From the NCBI GenBank assembly GCA_030685065.1, contig JAUXQH010000017.1:1-64000 (forward strand): DNA of 64,000 nt, written 5' to 3'. The position numbers and the translations under genes were made by a program. A model generated the notes under the pieces. The model had not been told where the DNA came from and made no database searches. It worked only from the letters and a program-made list of their open reading frames with translations. This stretch comes from Pseudomonadota bacterium (GTDB lineage: Bacteria > Myxococcota_A > UBA796 > SXON01). Positions 1 through 7,880 of this stretch are shown in pieces (the stretch's first letter is position 1; every line of letters begins with the position of its first letter).

Positions 1-209
1 CGCGCTTTTCGGCGACCGCACTCGCCTGGATGTCAGGGTCTCCCTCGACTCCGGTCGCAATCGAGCGCCTTTCCGCGACCGGAGTCTACTGAGAGGTCGC
101 GGTCTCCCTCGACTCCGGTCGCATTCGAGCGCCTTTCCGCGACCGAAGTCGGATCAGACCTGGAGGTCTCCTCCATCCCGGTCGCACTCGAGCGCCTTTC
201 CGCGACCGG
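1..209. repeat. Tandem hairpin-forming repeats, about 63 bp period
   Basis: Three copies begin at 51, 115 and 178 (spacing 64 and 63). Each contains CCGGTCGC, a 16-base loop and GCGACCGG, giving 8-bp stems at 51-82, 115-146 (last pair mismatched) and 178-209. A degraded fourth copy lies at the window edge, so the array probably extends upstream. No frame through it looks protein-like. Confidence 0.7.
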
Positions 210-800
210 AGGCGACAGAGAGGTCCCGCTCGCTCCGCATCCATCATCGGCAGTTGCAACGGTCGCTTCGCGGGCCTGCTCGGTCGCGCCAGGAGCGGAG
301 CCGGCCAGCTCTGCTGGGGCGCAGCCCCCGCCAAAACGCGGGCCAGGCGCGGGCCGAGCCGTGCCCCCGTCTCCACGTCGGCGGCGTACGGACAAACGCC
401 CGTTTTCCACGGCCGGCTGCGCCGTGGAGACCGAGCGGCGTGGGCCGAGGGGGTTCCTGGGCGAGAAGCGTGTTTTCAAGGCCACTGCACCCGTGAAAAC
501 GTGTTTTCGAGGCAGCTGCGCTCCCGACGATCCATGTGCCCCGGCGTGGTCTCACCCACCGCTTCCCTCCGAGGGGCCGACACAGGCCAGGATCGCTGGA
601 TTCCGCCTCGGAGGTGCAGAACCCGGATCCGCATCCAGTGTCCAGGGGGCCGCGGGCCCCCTGGACCCCCGGCCGCGTGTTTGGGAGAGGGCTCCGCACC
701 AGCGGACGTCTTTTCGAGTCGGCTCTGGTCCCGGTTGGCAGCCACGCCCTCGTCGCGACCGTTCCAACTGCCGGTGATGGATCCAGTGGGCGCGTCACGG
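210..800. other. Gene-free stretch with strong hairpins
   Basis: No open frame here has a recognisable protein, signal peptide or domain. Two strong inverted repeats are visible: CCACGGC/GCCGTGG at 407-427, and a 10-bp stem with a 3-base loop at 642-664 (CCAGGGGGCC/GGCCCCCTGG). The motif GTGTTTTC occurs twice near 470 and 506, the second inside GAAAACGTGTTTTC. Neither hairpin is followed by a T-tract, so I do not call terminators. Confidence 0.5.
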
Positions 801-965
801 GCGAGATCGGTTGCGAGTCGAAACCGCTCTCGGGTTTCGTGCCCGTCAACGGCGAGATCGGTTGCCGGATGAAACCGCTCTCGGGTCGTGCTCGTCAACG
901 GCGAGATCGGTTGCCAAACGAAACCGCTCTCGGGCTTCGTGTTCGTCAACGGCGAGATCGGTTGC
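801..965. repeat. Tandem repeats of about 50 bp
   Basis: GCGAGATCGGTTGC recurs at 801, 852, 901 and 952 (periods 51, 49, 51). Three of the copies are followed by GAAACCGCTCTCGGG and a variable part ending in GTCAACG. The 49-bp step breaks every reading frame, so this is unlikely to be a coding repeat. It ends about 90 bp before the next gene. Confidence 0.75.
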
Positions 966-1053
966 GCCCGGCCGGCCGGCCGCCTCCCCCCGCGGCCACC
1001 TCGCCCGCCGCAGAGGTGGCCCGCCCCTTGCTTGCCCGGTTGGTGGAGGTTCC

Positions 1054-1782
1054 ATGGTTCATCGACTCGCCGCGCTCCTCGTCCTCACCGCCTGCACCGG
1101 AGGGGTGCCGGCCACCGACGACGCGGAGACCGGCGTTGACGACACCGGCACCCCCGCGTGCGACGAGATCGTGCCGCCCGGCTTCGACGTGTGGCTGGAG
1201 GTCGACGAGGACGTGTTCATCGGCCCCGAGGACATCCGCTGGACCCTGGGCGCGGCGAGCGGCTACTGCAGCCTGGAGAGCGACGGCCGCTGGCACTGCG
1301 ACACGGGTGGCGCGCTCGGAGTCGCCGAGCTCAGGATCGAGGTCTCCGGCCACCTTCCCGTGGTCCAGGCGGTCGATGTCCAGGAGTATGCCTCCTGCTA
1401 TCCGCAGATCGACGTGACCCTGGAGCGCCTCGGCCCCGCCTTCGACGAGGACCGCGCCTACTACATCCAGTGGATCGAGGACGACGATGAGTGCGCCCGC
1501 TCCTGGGAGCTCTACGCGATGAACTGCTTCGCCACCGCGGTGTTCTGCGCGGACGGCGACGCCGAGGTCATCGTCACCGACATCATCTCCTCGGGCGTGT
1601 ACGGGGTCGAGGGGACGACGATCTCGGGGTTCTTCCCCGACGCCAGCGGCGAGATCGCGGAGGACGAGTCGTTCCTGATCGAGTCGGACGCCACCCTTCG
1701 TGACGCGACCAACGGGTACGCGTGGACGTTGGACGTAGAGGACCGGTTCACCGCCAGCGTGTGCCGAGAGGGCGGAGCATAG
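1054..1782 (+). CDS. Secreted lipoprotein of unknown function
   Basis: 242 residues. The start at 1054 gives a short signal peptide (MVHRLAALLVLTAC) with lipobox LTAC; longer in-frame versions would begin inside the upstream tandem repeats. The mature part opens with a Thr/Asp-rich linker (DDAETGVDDTGTPAC) followed by a 200-residue domain containing several cysteines, probably disulfide-bonded outside the inner membrane. I recognise no family. GGTGGAGG at 1042-1049 is too close to be a canonical ribosome site. The neighbouring gene on the same strand also encodes a lipoprotein, but a 131-bp gap separates them. Confidence 0.75.
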   Translation: MVHRLAALLVLTACTGGVPATDDAETGVDDTGTPACDEIVPPGFDVWLEVDEDVFIGPEDIRWTLGAASGYCSLESDGRWHCDTGGALGVAELRIEVSGHLPVVQAVDVQEYASCYPQIDVTLERLGPAFDEDRAYYIQWIEDDDECARSWELYAMNCFATAVFCADGDAEVIVTDIISSGVYGVEGTTISGFFPDASGEIAEDESFLIESDATLRDATNGYAWTLDVEDRFTASVCREGGA

Positions 1783-1913
1783 GGCCTGCGGACTGCGCTC
1801 GCGCGCGGACCCGTGCCGGACCAAGCGCCCCCGCCGTCGCCGCTGGGGCCGCGCTCGGGCGGTCCGGCCGCCCCCGAGCCGTGTGCTACCCTTTGGCCCT
1901 TCGCGTGAAAAAT

Positions 1914-3488
1914 ATGAGCCGTTTGTCTTTCATCCTGCTGCTGACCGCCTGCGCTCGCGATGCCGACGGCGACGGCTTCGCGAGCGACGTCGACTGTGAC
2001 GACACGCGCGCGGACGTGAACCCGGGGGCACGCGAGCGTGCGGGAAACGGGGTGGACGACGATTGCGCGCCGGAGACCTGTCTTCAAGGTGGGTTCGTGG
2101 ACGCGCCGGAGCGGTGGAGCCTGCCCGAGGGGTACGGCGGCGGCGAGCTCGAGCCGTTCCCGATGTCCAATGTCTTCAATCCGGATTGTGAGGACGACCC
2201 GACGCTCCCGTACGCCGCGCTCCACGACATCACCGGTGACGGAATCCTGGACCTGGTGATCCCGCGGACGTGTGACGACGCCGTGCCGATGACGGAGTGG
2301 TGGGTGCACGTGGGGACCAGCTCCGGCTACGCGGCGGATCGGACGGTGTGGACCTTGCCCCCGTCCTACGCCGTGGACGACGCTCCGTTCGATGACGCGG
2401 GGGGCCGCGCGACCGGCCGCTGCGAAGCGGACAGGCACGTCCCGTCGTACGGCCTCTTCGATCTGACGGGGGACGGCGTGGCCGACCTGGTGGTGACCTC
2501 GAGCTGCGACGACCCGACCATCGGGCAGACGGCGTGGCGGGTACACGCCGGCGGGGCCGCCGGGTACGCCGCCGAGGCCACGCGCTGGGCGTTGCCTTCG
2601 GGGTATGGCGGCGCAGGGACGACCCCGTTCATGCTGTACAACATGAACGGGTCGTGCGACGAGGACGGGCCATACTGGTTCGTCGCGGACGTGAACGCCG
2701 ACAGGGTCTACGACCTGGTCATCGTGTACATGTGCGGCGAGCCGAGCTCCGTCGGGCGGACGGAGTGGCTCGTCCACGACGGGGGCGCTGCGGGCTTCGC
2801 GGAGGCCGCGCGGTCGTGGGCGCTGCCCTCCAGCTACGTCGACGCGGGCTCGCTGGGGTTCCCCAGGGTGTCCTCGACGAACCCTGTCTGCGAGGGCGAC
2901 ACGGTCTCCTACACGTGGACCAGCCTGTTTGTCGACGGGGACGACTATCTCGACCTCGTGGTGACGCACGACTGTTCGAACCCCGACGTGGGGGACACGC
3001 GCTGGCTGCTGCACGCCGGCGGTCCCGACGGTTTCGCCGCTACCGCCGAGGACTGGTCGCTCCCGGCGGAGTTCGGCGTGGACGGCGCGACCCCGTTCGT
3101 GTCGAACTACGCTCCGTGGTGCGACCCACCCACCGGTACACCCGGCTTCCTCGTGACCGAGTGGGATGGGGCGCTCGAGGCCGATCTCCTCGTCTTCGCC
3201 ACCTGCACTGAGCCCGACCAGGGCTGGCGCCTGTTCCCGGGCGGACCGGGCGGCTTCGGCGCGGCCGTCTCCCTGTCACGGCCCGACACCGTCGCCGACG
3301 GCTTTGGCGTTGTCGATAGCCTCGCCAGCTCCCAAGCGAGCTGCGGCAGCGAGCCTACCCAGTCCGCCTGGGAGGTGCTCGATCTCGACGGGGACGGGCT
3401 CTACGATCTGGTCGTGTTCGACGTGTGCGAGGACGACGAGCTCGGCGTGACGCACTGGATGTACTACGCCGGGGCGTGCGACCTCTGA
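1914..3488 (+). CDS. Lipoprotein with MopE-type motif and FG-GAP/VCBS-like repeats
   Basis: 524 residues. The start at 1914 gives MSRLSFILLLTAC, a lipoprotein signal with lipobox LTAC. A MopE-type metal-binding motif follows directly: DADGDGFAS..DCDD.....NPGA.E...NGVDDDC. The rest contains about six repeats of roughly 80-90 residues, each with a D-x-T/D-G-D/x-x-x-DLV core (for example DITGDGILDLVI, DLTGDGVADLVV) and a W.VH.G..GYA block. These are characteristic of FG-GAP/VCBS beta-propeller blades that bind calcium. A surface-exposed binding or adhesion protein is likely; the ligand cannot be told. Confidence 0.8.
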   Translation: MSRLSFILLLTACARDADGDGFASDVDCDDTRADVNPGARERAGNGVDDDCAPETCLQGGFVDAPERWSLPEGYGGGELEPFPMSNVFNPDCEDDPTLPYAALHDITGDGILDLVIPRTCDDAVPMTEWWVHVGTSSGYAADRTVWTLPPSYAVDDAPFDDAGGRATGRCEADRHVPSYGLFDLTGDGVADLVVTSSCDDPTIGQTAWRVHAGGAAGYAAEATRWALPSGYGGAGTTPFMLYNMNGSCDEDGPYWFVADVNADRVYDLVIVYMCGEPSSVGRTEWLVHDGGAAGFAEAARSWALPSSYVDAGSLGFPRVSSTNPVCEGDTVSYTWTSLFVDGDDYLDLVVTHDCSNPDVGDTRWLLHAGGPDGFAATAEDWSLPAEFGVDGATPFVSNYAPWCDPPTGTPGFLVTEWDGALEADLLVFATCTEPDQGWRLFPGGPGGFGAAVSLSRPDTVADGFGVVDSLASSQASCGSEPTQSAWEVLDLDGDGLYDLVVFDVCEDDELGVTHWMYYAGACDL

Positions 3489-3522
3489 GTCGCCTGTGGG
3501 CTCGCCCGACACGGCAATCACC

Positions 3523-3639
3523 CCCCCCGCGGCAGGGGGGCCGCAGCGTGGCCGCGCAGCGGCCAGTCCCGCGCCCCCGGCGCGGACCGAGGCGCCTGCG
3601 CCGAGCGCGGAGGACACCCGCCCCCGCCCCTGGCGGGGG
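3523..3639. terminator. GC hairpins between convergent genes
   Basis: Between two convergent genes (stops at 3488 and 3660) lie a C6/G6 stem at 3523-3540 and a perfect 8-bp stem with a 3-base loop at 3621-3639 (CCCCCGCC/GGCGGGGG). Their position suits bidirectional termination, but neither has a T-tract, so intrinsic termination is inferred only from the stems. Confidence 0.4.
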
Positions 3640-3659
3640 GCCGCCCACCTGCTTCCCAC

Positions 3660-4934
3660 CTATCCCCGCCGCGGGCTCCGCCCCGTCATCGCCGTGTACG
3701 CGTGGTACCCCACCCACCGGAACGGATCCGGCGGGATCCACCCGAGCGGCGCGCCGACGATGGGGAGGTCGACCCACTTCTCGCCGTCCCCGGTGTAGAG
3801 ATCCGCGAGGATCTCCCCCGCGAGGTTCGCGAGCGTCACGCCGTGCCCGGAGTAGCCGAGCCCCCAATACACGTTGCCGCGCCGCCCGATCGACGGCCGC
3901 CGGCTCAAGGTGATCCCGAGCGCACCGGTCCACCGGTGGGAGGGCTCGGCCGCGCCCGGGAAGTAGTGCCCGAGCTTGCGACGCACGGCGGCGTCCGCGG
4001 CGGGGCCGAGGTCGCCGCCGGTGCGCCCGCCGTATCGATAGGCGTACGACGCGTTGCTGCCGCCGCCGAAGACCATGTGGCCGTCGAGGTGGGCGCCATA
4101 GCTGATGCGGTCCATGTCGTCGGAGAACGAGCCCGCGCGCCCCCACGCCCCTGGCGCCATCGGCACCGACACGACGTGTGAGAGCAGCGGAAACACGCCG
4201 CCGCGAAAGTAGCCGAGCAGGTGGGTGTAGGCGTTCGTCGCGAGCACGAGCGCCTTCGCGCGGACAATGCCCTGGGGCGTGTCGAGGGTGATGAGCTCGC
4301 CCTCGTGCACCCGTGTCACCGGGGTGCCCTCGTAGATCCGCGCGCCGCCGGCGATCAGCTCCGGCCTGGTTGCCCGCAACAGGTCGACGCCCGAGAGCAC
4401 GCCCCCCGTGGGATCCAACACGCCGCCCGCTACGCCCTCGGCGCCACACAGGCCGTGCAGCTCGGCCCCGGACACGTACCGCACGGGAATTCCGAGGGCG
4501 TTGAGCCGGTCGGCGTGCGCGTGGGCGCGTTCGGCCCGGCGGGCATCGGTGTACAGTTCGAGCGCCCCGCGTTGGGACCACCGCACGTTGCCCGCGCGGG
4601 CTCGCTCCAGCACCCGCTCGATGCCGTGGCTCGTGGCGTCCCACACCCGCCTGGTCAGAAGCGGGTCGTCGCTGCCGATGCCGTTGATCCAATTGAGGAG
4701 CTGGCCGCCGTTGCGCCCGCTGGCGCCGTTGCCGAGGGTGCGGGCCTCCAGCAGCACGACGCCGAGGGCCGGGCGGCGCACGAGCAGCTCGCGCGCGGTC
4801 GAGGTGCCGGTGAATCCGCCGCCGATGATCGCCACGTCCGCCACGACCTCCCCACACAGGGGCGCGCAGGGGGTGTCCGGGGGCGCGGTGGCGGCCCAAT
4901 AGGAAATGTTGTCGTCGAACTCACCGGGGCGCAC
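3660..4934 (-). CDS. FAD-dependent amine/amino-acid oxidoreductase (DAO family, PuuB-like)
   Basis: 424 residues, the normal length for the DAO flavoprotein family. The FAD-binding Rossmann motif is at about residues 33-50 (VADVAIIGGGFTGTSTAREL), followed by GNGASGRNGGQ, typical of the gamma-glutamylputrescine oxidase/glycine oxidase branch. The C-terminal half keeps SRRPSIGR and GHGVTLANLAGEILAD, the second FAD-contacting segment. There is no signal peptide, so it should be cytoplasmic. It lies 3 bp downstream of S-adenosylmethionine decarboxylase on the same strand, which favours a polyamine-related substrate; that is inference, and another amine or amino acid is possible. Confidence 0.85.
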   Translation of the reverse strand: MRPGEFDDNISYWAATAPPDTPCAPLCGEVVADVAIIGGGFTGTSTARELLVRRPALGVVLLEARTLGNGASGRNGGQLLNWINGIGSDDPLLTRRVWDATSHGIERVLERARAGNVRWSQRGALELYTDARRAERAHAHADRLNALGIPVRYVSGAELHGLCGAEGVAGGVLDPTGGVLSGVDLLRATRPELIAGGARIYEGTPVTRVHEGELITLDTPQGIVRAKALVLATNAYTHLLGYFRGGVFPLLSHVVSVPMAPGAWGRAGSFSDDMDRISYGAHLDGHMVFGGGSNASYAYRYGGRTGGDLGPAADAAVRRKLGHYFPGAAEPSHRWTGALGITLSRRPSIGRRGNVYWGLGYSGHGVTLANLAGEILADLYTGDGEKWVDLPIVGAPLGWIPPDPFRWVGYHAYTAMTGRSPRRG

Positions 4935-4937
4935 GGA

Positions 4938-5318
4938 TCAGCTCCCGCGCAGGTGGGCGAGCGGCCCACGGTCGAGCGAGACCGTGGTGTGACGCTTGCT
5001 CTGGAGGCGCTCGCGGAGGGACGCGGCGCAGGCCTCGGTGTCGACGCTCGACCCGCACGTGAACACGTCGATCGCGGCGTAGGCGTGCTCGGGCCAGGTG
5101 TGGATGGTCAGGTGTGACTCGGCGATGATCACGACCCCCGACACGCCGTGGGGCGCGAAGCGGTGGAAGCGACGGTCGATGATGGTGGCCCCGCCGGCGA
5201 GCGCGGCCTCGACCATCGCCAGCTCGATGCCGGCGACATCGTCGAGGGCCGCCGCGTCACACTCGTAGAGCTCCACCAACAGGTGGGTGCCGAGCGCGAG
5301 GGTGCGGTCGAGGGGCAT
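4938..5318 (-). CDS. speH: S-adenosylmethionine decarboxylase proenzyme
   Basis: 126 residues, the size of short prokaryotic AdoMet decarboxylases. The self-cleavage site that forms the pyruvoyl cofactor is visible as ESHLTIHTWPEH, with Ser at the cleavage point, followed by YAAIDVFTCG holding the conserved Cys. The enzyme makes decarboxylated AdoMet, the aminopropyl donor for spermidine. I chose the ATG at 5318 because the sequence aligns with the family from its first residues; the much longer open frame upstream is not protein-like. It appears to be the first gene of a two-gene unit with the downstream amine-oxidase-like flavoprotein. Confidence 0.92.
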   Translation of the reverse strand: MPLDRTLALGTHLLVELYECDAAALDDVAGIELAMVEAALAGGATIIDRRFHRFAPHGVSGVVIIAESHLTIHTWPEHAYAAIDVFTCGSSVDTEACAASLRERLQSKRHTTVSLDRGPLAHLRGS

Positions 5319-5368
5319 CGTCGAAGGTAGCACGTGCGGCGCGGGCAGAACGTCCCCGGCGAGGGGGT

Positions 5369-6214
5369 TCAGGGGTTGGTGCGGGCGTCCACGTAGTCGA
5401 GGCCCGCGGCCAGCGCGTCGAGGCCCTCCCACCCCTCCGCGAAGCCGCAGTGGCCGGTTCCGGCGACCACCCGGTGCCGCACGTGGGTGAATCCGGCGCC
5501 CCGGTAGAGCGCCGCGGCGGCCAGGGAGGGGGCCAGCAGCGGATCGTCCGCAGTGAGGGCGAAGTCGTAGCGCACCGCCGCGAGCTGCCGCGGCGTCAGG
5601 TCGGACCGCAACGGCGCTTCGGGCGGGTTGGCCTCGGTCGCGCAGTCGCCGCCGTCGGTTCGGGGCACGTCCCCCCCGCAGAGCGCGACCACGCCGCCAC
5701 CGTAGCGATACCCCACGTGGGCGGGAAAGGCCGCGGCGAAGTCCGCGCCGCCCGACATGCCGGTCAGGAACACGCGGTCGGGATCGAGGCCGTAGGCCCC
5801 GAGGAGGCGCTCCCGCAACAAGGCGTCGACCAGCCGCGCGTACCCCTCGACCTCGGGCGCCCACCAGCAGCGCGTCCCCTCCGGTTGGCGCACGGACACC
5901 GAAACGAGGTGGTGTTCCGCCGCGAGGGCCGCGTGGATCCGCGCCTCGCGAACGTAGGACGCACCGCCGCCGTCCCACGGGAAGAAAAGGAGCACGCCAT
6001 GGGGCTCCCCGGCCGCCAGGGCGTCGGGGACGCTCACCTGGTAGCGGACGGTCCGGCCCTCGCCATCGGTGAAGGTTCCGTGGATGGGGCCGGCGCGCAG
6101 CGCCCCCGTGGCGGCCCGCACGTCGCGCACCGGTGGCCGCCCGGGCGTCCCGCAACCCGGGAGCAGCGCGAGAAGGACGGCGCCGATCGAGCTCATGAGC
6201 AGCTGGGAAGGCAT
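5369..6214 (-). CDS. Secreted alpha/beta-hydrolase lipoprotein
   Basis: 281 residues. The start at 6214 gives a lipoprotein signal ending in LLPGC, with Cys at residue 21; an ATG at 6196 is an alternative. The mature part has the nucleophile elbow GMSGGA after DRVFLTG, an earlier LLFFPWDGGGAS segment of oxyanion-hole type, and a late His in GTGHCGF. This resembles the feruloyl-esterase/polyhydroxybutyrate-depolymerase branch of alpha/beta hydrolases. Several cysteines (CWW, ALCGG, GDCATE, GHCG) suggest disulfides. The ester substrate cannot be assigned. The open frame extends further upstream, but that part is a shadow of the HEAT-repeat gene. Confidence 0.8.
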   Translation of the reverse strand: MPSQLLMSSIGAVLLALLPGCGTPGRPPVRDVRAATGALRAGPIHGTFTDGEGRTVRYQVSVPDALAAGEPHGVLLFFPWDGGGASYVREARIHAALAAEHHLVSVSVRQPEGTRCWWAPEVEGYARLVDALLRERLLGAYGLDPDRVFLTGMSGGADFAAAFPAHVGYRYGGGVVALCGGDVPRTDGGDCATEANPPEAPLRSDLTPRQLAAVRYDFALTADDPLLAPSLAAAALYRGAGFTHVRHRVVAGTGHCGFAEGWEGLDALAAGLDYVDARTNP

Positions 6215-6294
6215 CGGGATTCTTAGCGCATGCTCGGGACGCCGCGCCATCCGTCGCGCACACGTCGCGCCCGGCTTGGTTAGCCGGGCTCCCG

Positions 6295-6696
6295 ATGCAC
6301 CCGCTCCACCTCCGCCTCCTCGAGCAGACCCGCCGCGCCCTCGGTGAGGCGACGGCGAGCCCGGAGCCCGCCGAGCGGATCGCCGCCGCGGAGGCGAGGC
6401 TCGGGCGCCCCCTCCCGCCGGGCTACCGCCGGTTCCTCGAGGAGCTCGGTCCCTCCTTCTGGCCGCTCCGCATCGAGAACCTCGCGATGTTCGGGGGCGG
6501 CCCCTGGCCCGAGTACTTCGTCCCCTTCGCGAGCGACGCAGACGGGCTCGTCTACGGCTTCGATCTGCGCGGTGGCGGCGCCGCGGATCTTCCCATCGAC
6601 TCCCTCGATCTGGAGGCGGACGAGCTCGACGAGCACCCCTGCCCGGCGATCCCCTTCGAGGACTGGCTGGCGGCGCGGATGGAGGAAGAGGCGTGA
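6295..6696 (+). CDS. SMI1/KNR4 (SUKH) family protein
   Basis: 133 residues. The sequence follows the SUKH pattern: a helix with RIAAAEARLGRPLPPGYRRFLEELG, then ENLAMFG, a beta region around EYFVPFASDADGLVYGFDL, and a final acidic stretch. SUKH proteins often act as immunity proteins against polymorphic toxins, although single-domain members also occur elsewhere. No toxin gene is adjacent; both neighbours are unrelated minus-strand genes. The promoter would lie in the 80-bp gap upstream, shared with the divergent hydrolase gene. Confidence 0.75.
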   Translation: MHPLHLRLLEQTRRALGEATASPEPAERIAAAEARLGRPLPPGYRRFLEELGPSFWPLRIENLAMFGGGPWPEYFVPFASDADGLVYGFDLRGGGAADLPIDSLDLEADELDEHPCPAIPFEDWLAARMEEEA

Positions 6697-6711
6697 GGCG
6701 GCTCCGCCGCA

Positions 6712-7758
6712 TCAGTACAAGTCGATCTTGGTGATCGCCGTCCTCACCAGGTACGGGTCGACTCCGCGAGCCTTCTCCAGGGTCGGGAGGGCGTTGGGGT
6801 GGCCGATCTCGCCCGCGGCCCACACCGCCGCGGCGCGCAGGCTGGGATCGAGGCTGGTCTCGAGGATGATCCGGCACAGGACCGGCACCCCCGCCGCCGC
6901 GCCCAGGTGGCCGAGCAGGGTGACCCGCTCGATGCGGGCCTCGAGCGGCGCGGACGCGTCCTGCGCCGCCGCCACCGCCTCGGCGATCTGGGCGGCGAGC
7001 GCGGGGCCGAACGACTCGGCGCGCGGGCTCACCAACGCGCTGCGCTCCACGTGCAGGGGCGCGGGCGGGCCGGCGCCCGGTTGGGGGCCGGTCTTGGCGC
7101 GAGAGGCATCGCCGGCCGCCGTGAGCGCGCTCCCCAGCTCCGCGCCGGCCTCGTCGGCCACCTCGGCCAGGTAGGCGAAGCGCGTCCGGGCGTCGGGCAC
7201 GTCCCCGGCTCCGGGGGGCGCGGCCCCCGCGAGGTACTGGGCGCGGAACACCACCTTCTTGTCCGCGTCCACACCCAGGTTCTCCACGACCCAGGCCACG
7301 CCGAGCTCGCTGGTGAGCGCCCAGCGGAGGTGGGTGTAGACGACCAGCTCCCCGTCGGTGCCGACGTCCGCTTTGCGCCACGCGCGGGTGACCTCCCGGA
7401 GCGCGCGCACCTCCGCGTCCCGCAGGAGCTGCTCTCCCACCAGCTCGTAGCGCCCCATGCCGTTGCGCGGCGGGGCCACGGACACCGTCGCGTAGCGGTC
7501 GGGGTCGAAGCCCTCGGCGAACCACGCCCAGTCCGCCGAGGGGCCTCGGGCCAGGCCCCCGATCTCCCCCAGGAACGCGGAGGGAGCGGGCTTGTCCTCG
7601 AGCTGACGGAGGCTCGTCCGGAGAGCGTCGACGCTCCATGGGTCACGCCCCGGCGCCCACCACCCGTCGGGCTTGGGCGGAGCGGGCGGCGGCGGTGGTG
7701 CGTGTGGCCGCCGCGCCGCTTCTCCGGGTTCGATCAAGAGGAGCAGCGCGAGCACCAT
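6712..7758 (-). CDS. Exported protein with C-terminal HEAT-type repeats
   Basis: 348 residues. A short hydrophobic N-terminus (MVLALLLLIEPGEA) and a proline-rich linker (PPPPPAPPKP) suggest export. Residues about 40-230 form an unrecognised region. The last 90 residues contain two HEAT-like helical pairs, including RIERVTLLGHLGAAAGVPVL and LRAAAVWAAGEIGHPNALPT. HEAT repeats are protein-interaction scaffolds. The gene starts 122 bp from the divergent long exported protein gene at 7881, so the two could share a regulatory region. No catalytic residues are evident. Confidence 0.7.
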   Translation of the reverse strand: MVLALLLLIEPGEAARRPHAPPPPPAPPKPDGWWAPGRDPWSVDALRTSLRQLEDKPAPSAFLGEIGGLARGPSADWAWFAEGFDPDRYATVSVAPPRNGMGRYELVGEQLLRDAEVRALREVTRAWRKADVGTDGELVVYTHLRWALTSELGVAWVVENLGVDADKKVVFRAQYLAGAAPPGAGDVPDARTRFAYLAEVADEAGAELGSALTAAGDASRAKTGPQPGAGPPAPLHVERSALVSPRAESFGPALAAQIAEAVAAAQDASAPLEARIERVTLLGHLGAAAGVPVLCRIILETSLDPSLRAAAVWAAGEIGHPNALPTLEKARGVDPYLVRTAITKIDLY

Positions 7759-7880
7759 GGGCGGCCGCTTAACGTGGGGGCGGGCGCCCGCTCTCTCCCG
7801 CGCGTCCGGTCACGTTAGACCTGTCGCGAGGGGGTGGTGATGCCCGTCGTCCACGGGAACTCGTCGTCACGTTCCAGCCG

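Noticed and set aside
244-949. Several overlapping open frames in the first kilobase, including a repeat-containing one on the minus strand
   Set aside because: Arg/Pro/Ser-rich in all frames, no domain or signal peptide, and the repeat spacing is not a multiple of three.
801-965. CRISPR array
   Set aside because: Spacing is 49-51 bp, but the intervening sequence is itself repeated between copies, not unique spacers, and no cas genes are nearby.
3523-3540. Rho-independent terminator with certainty
   Set aside because: The stem is strong but no T-tract follows on either strand, so it is listed only at low confidence.
5369-7639. A single 756-residue minus-strand protein
   Set aside because: The upstream two thirds overlap the SUKH and HEAT-repeat genes in low-complexity Arg/Gly frames. 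The real start with a lipoprotein signal is at 6214.
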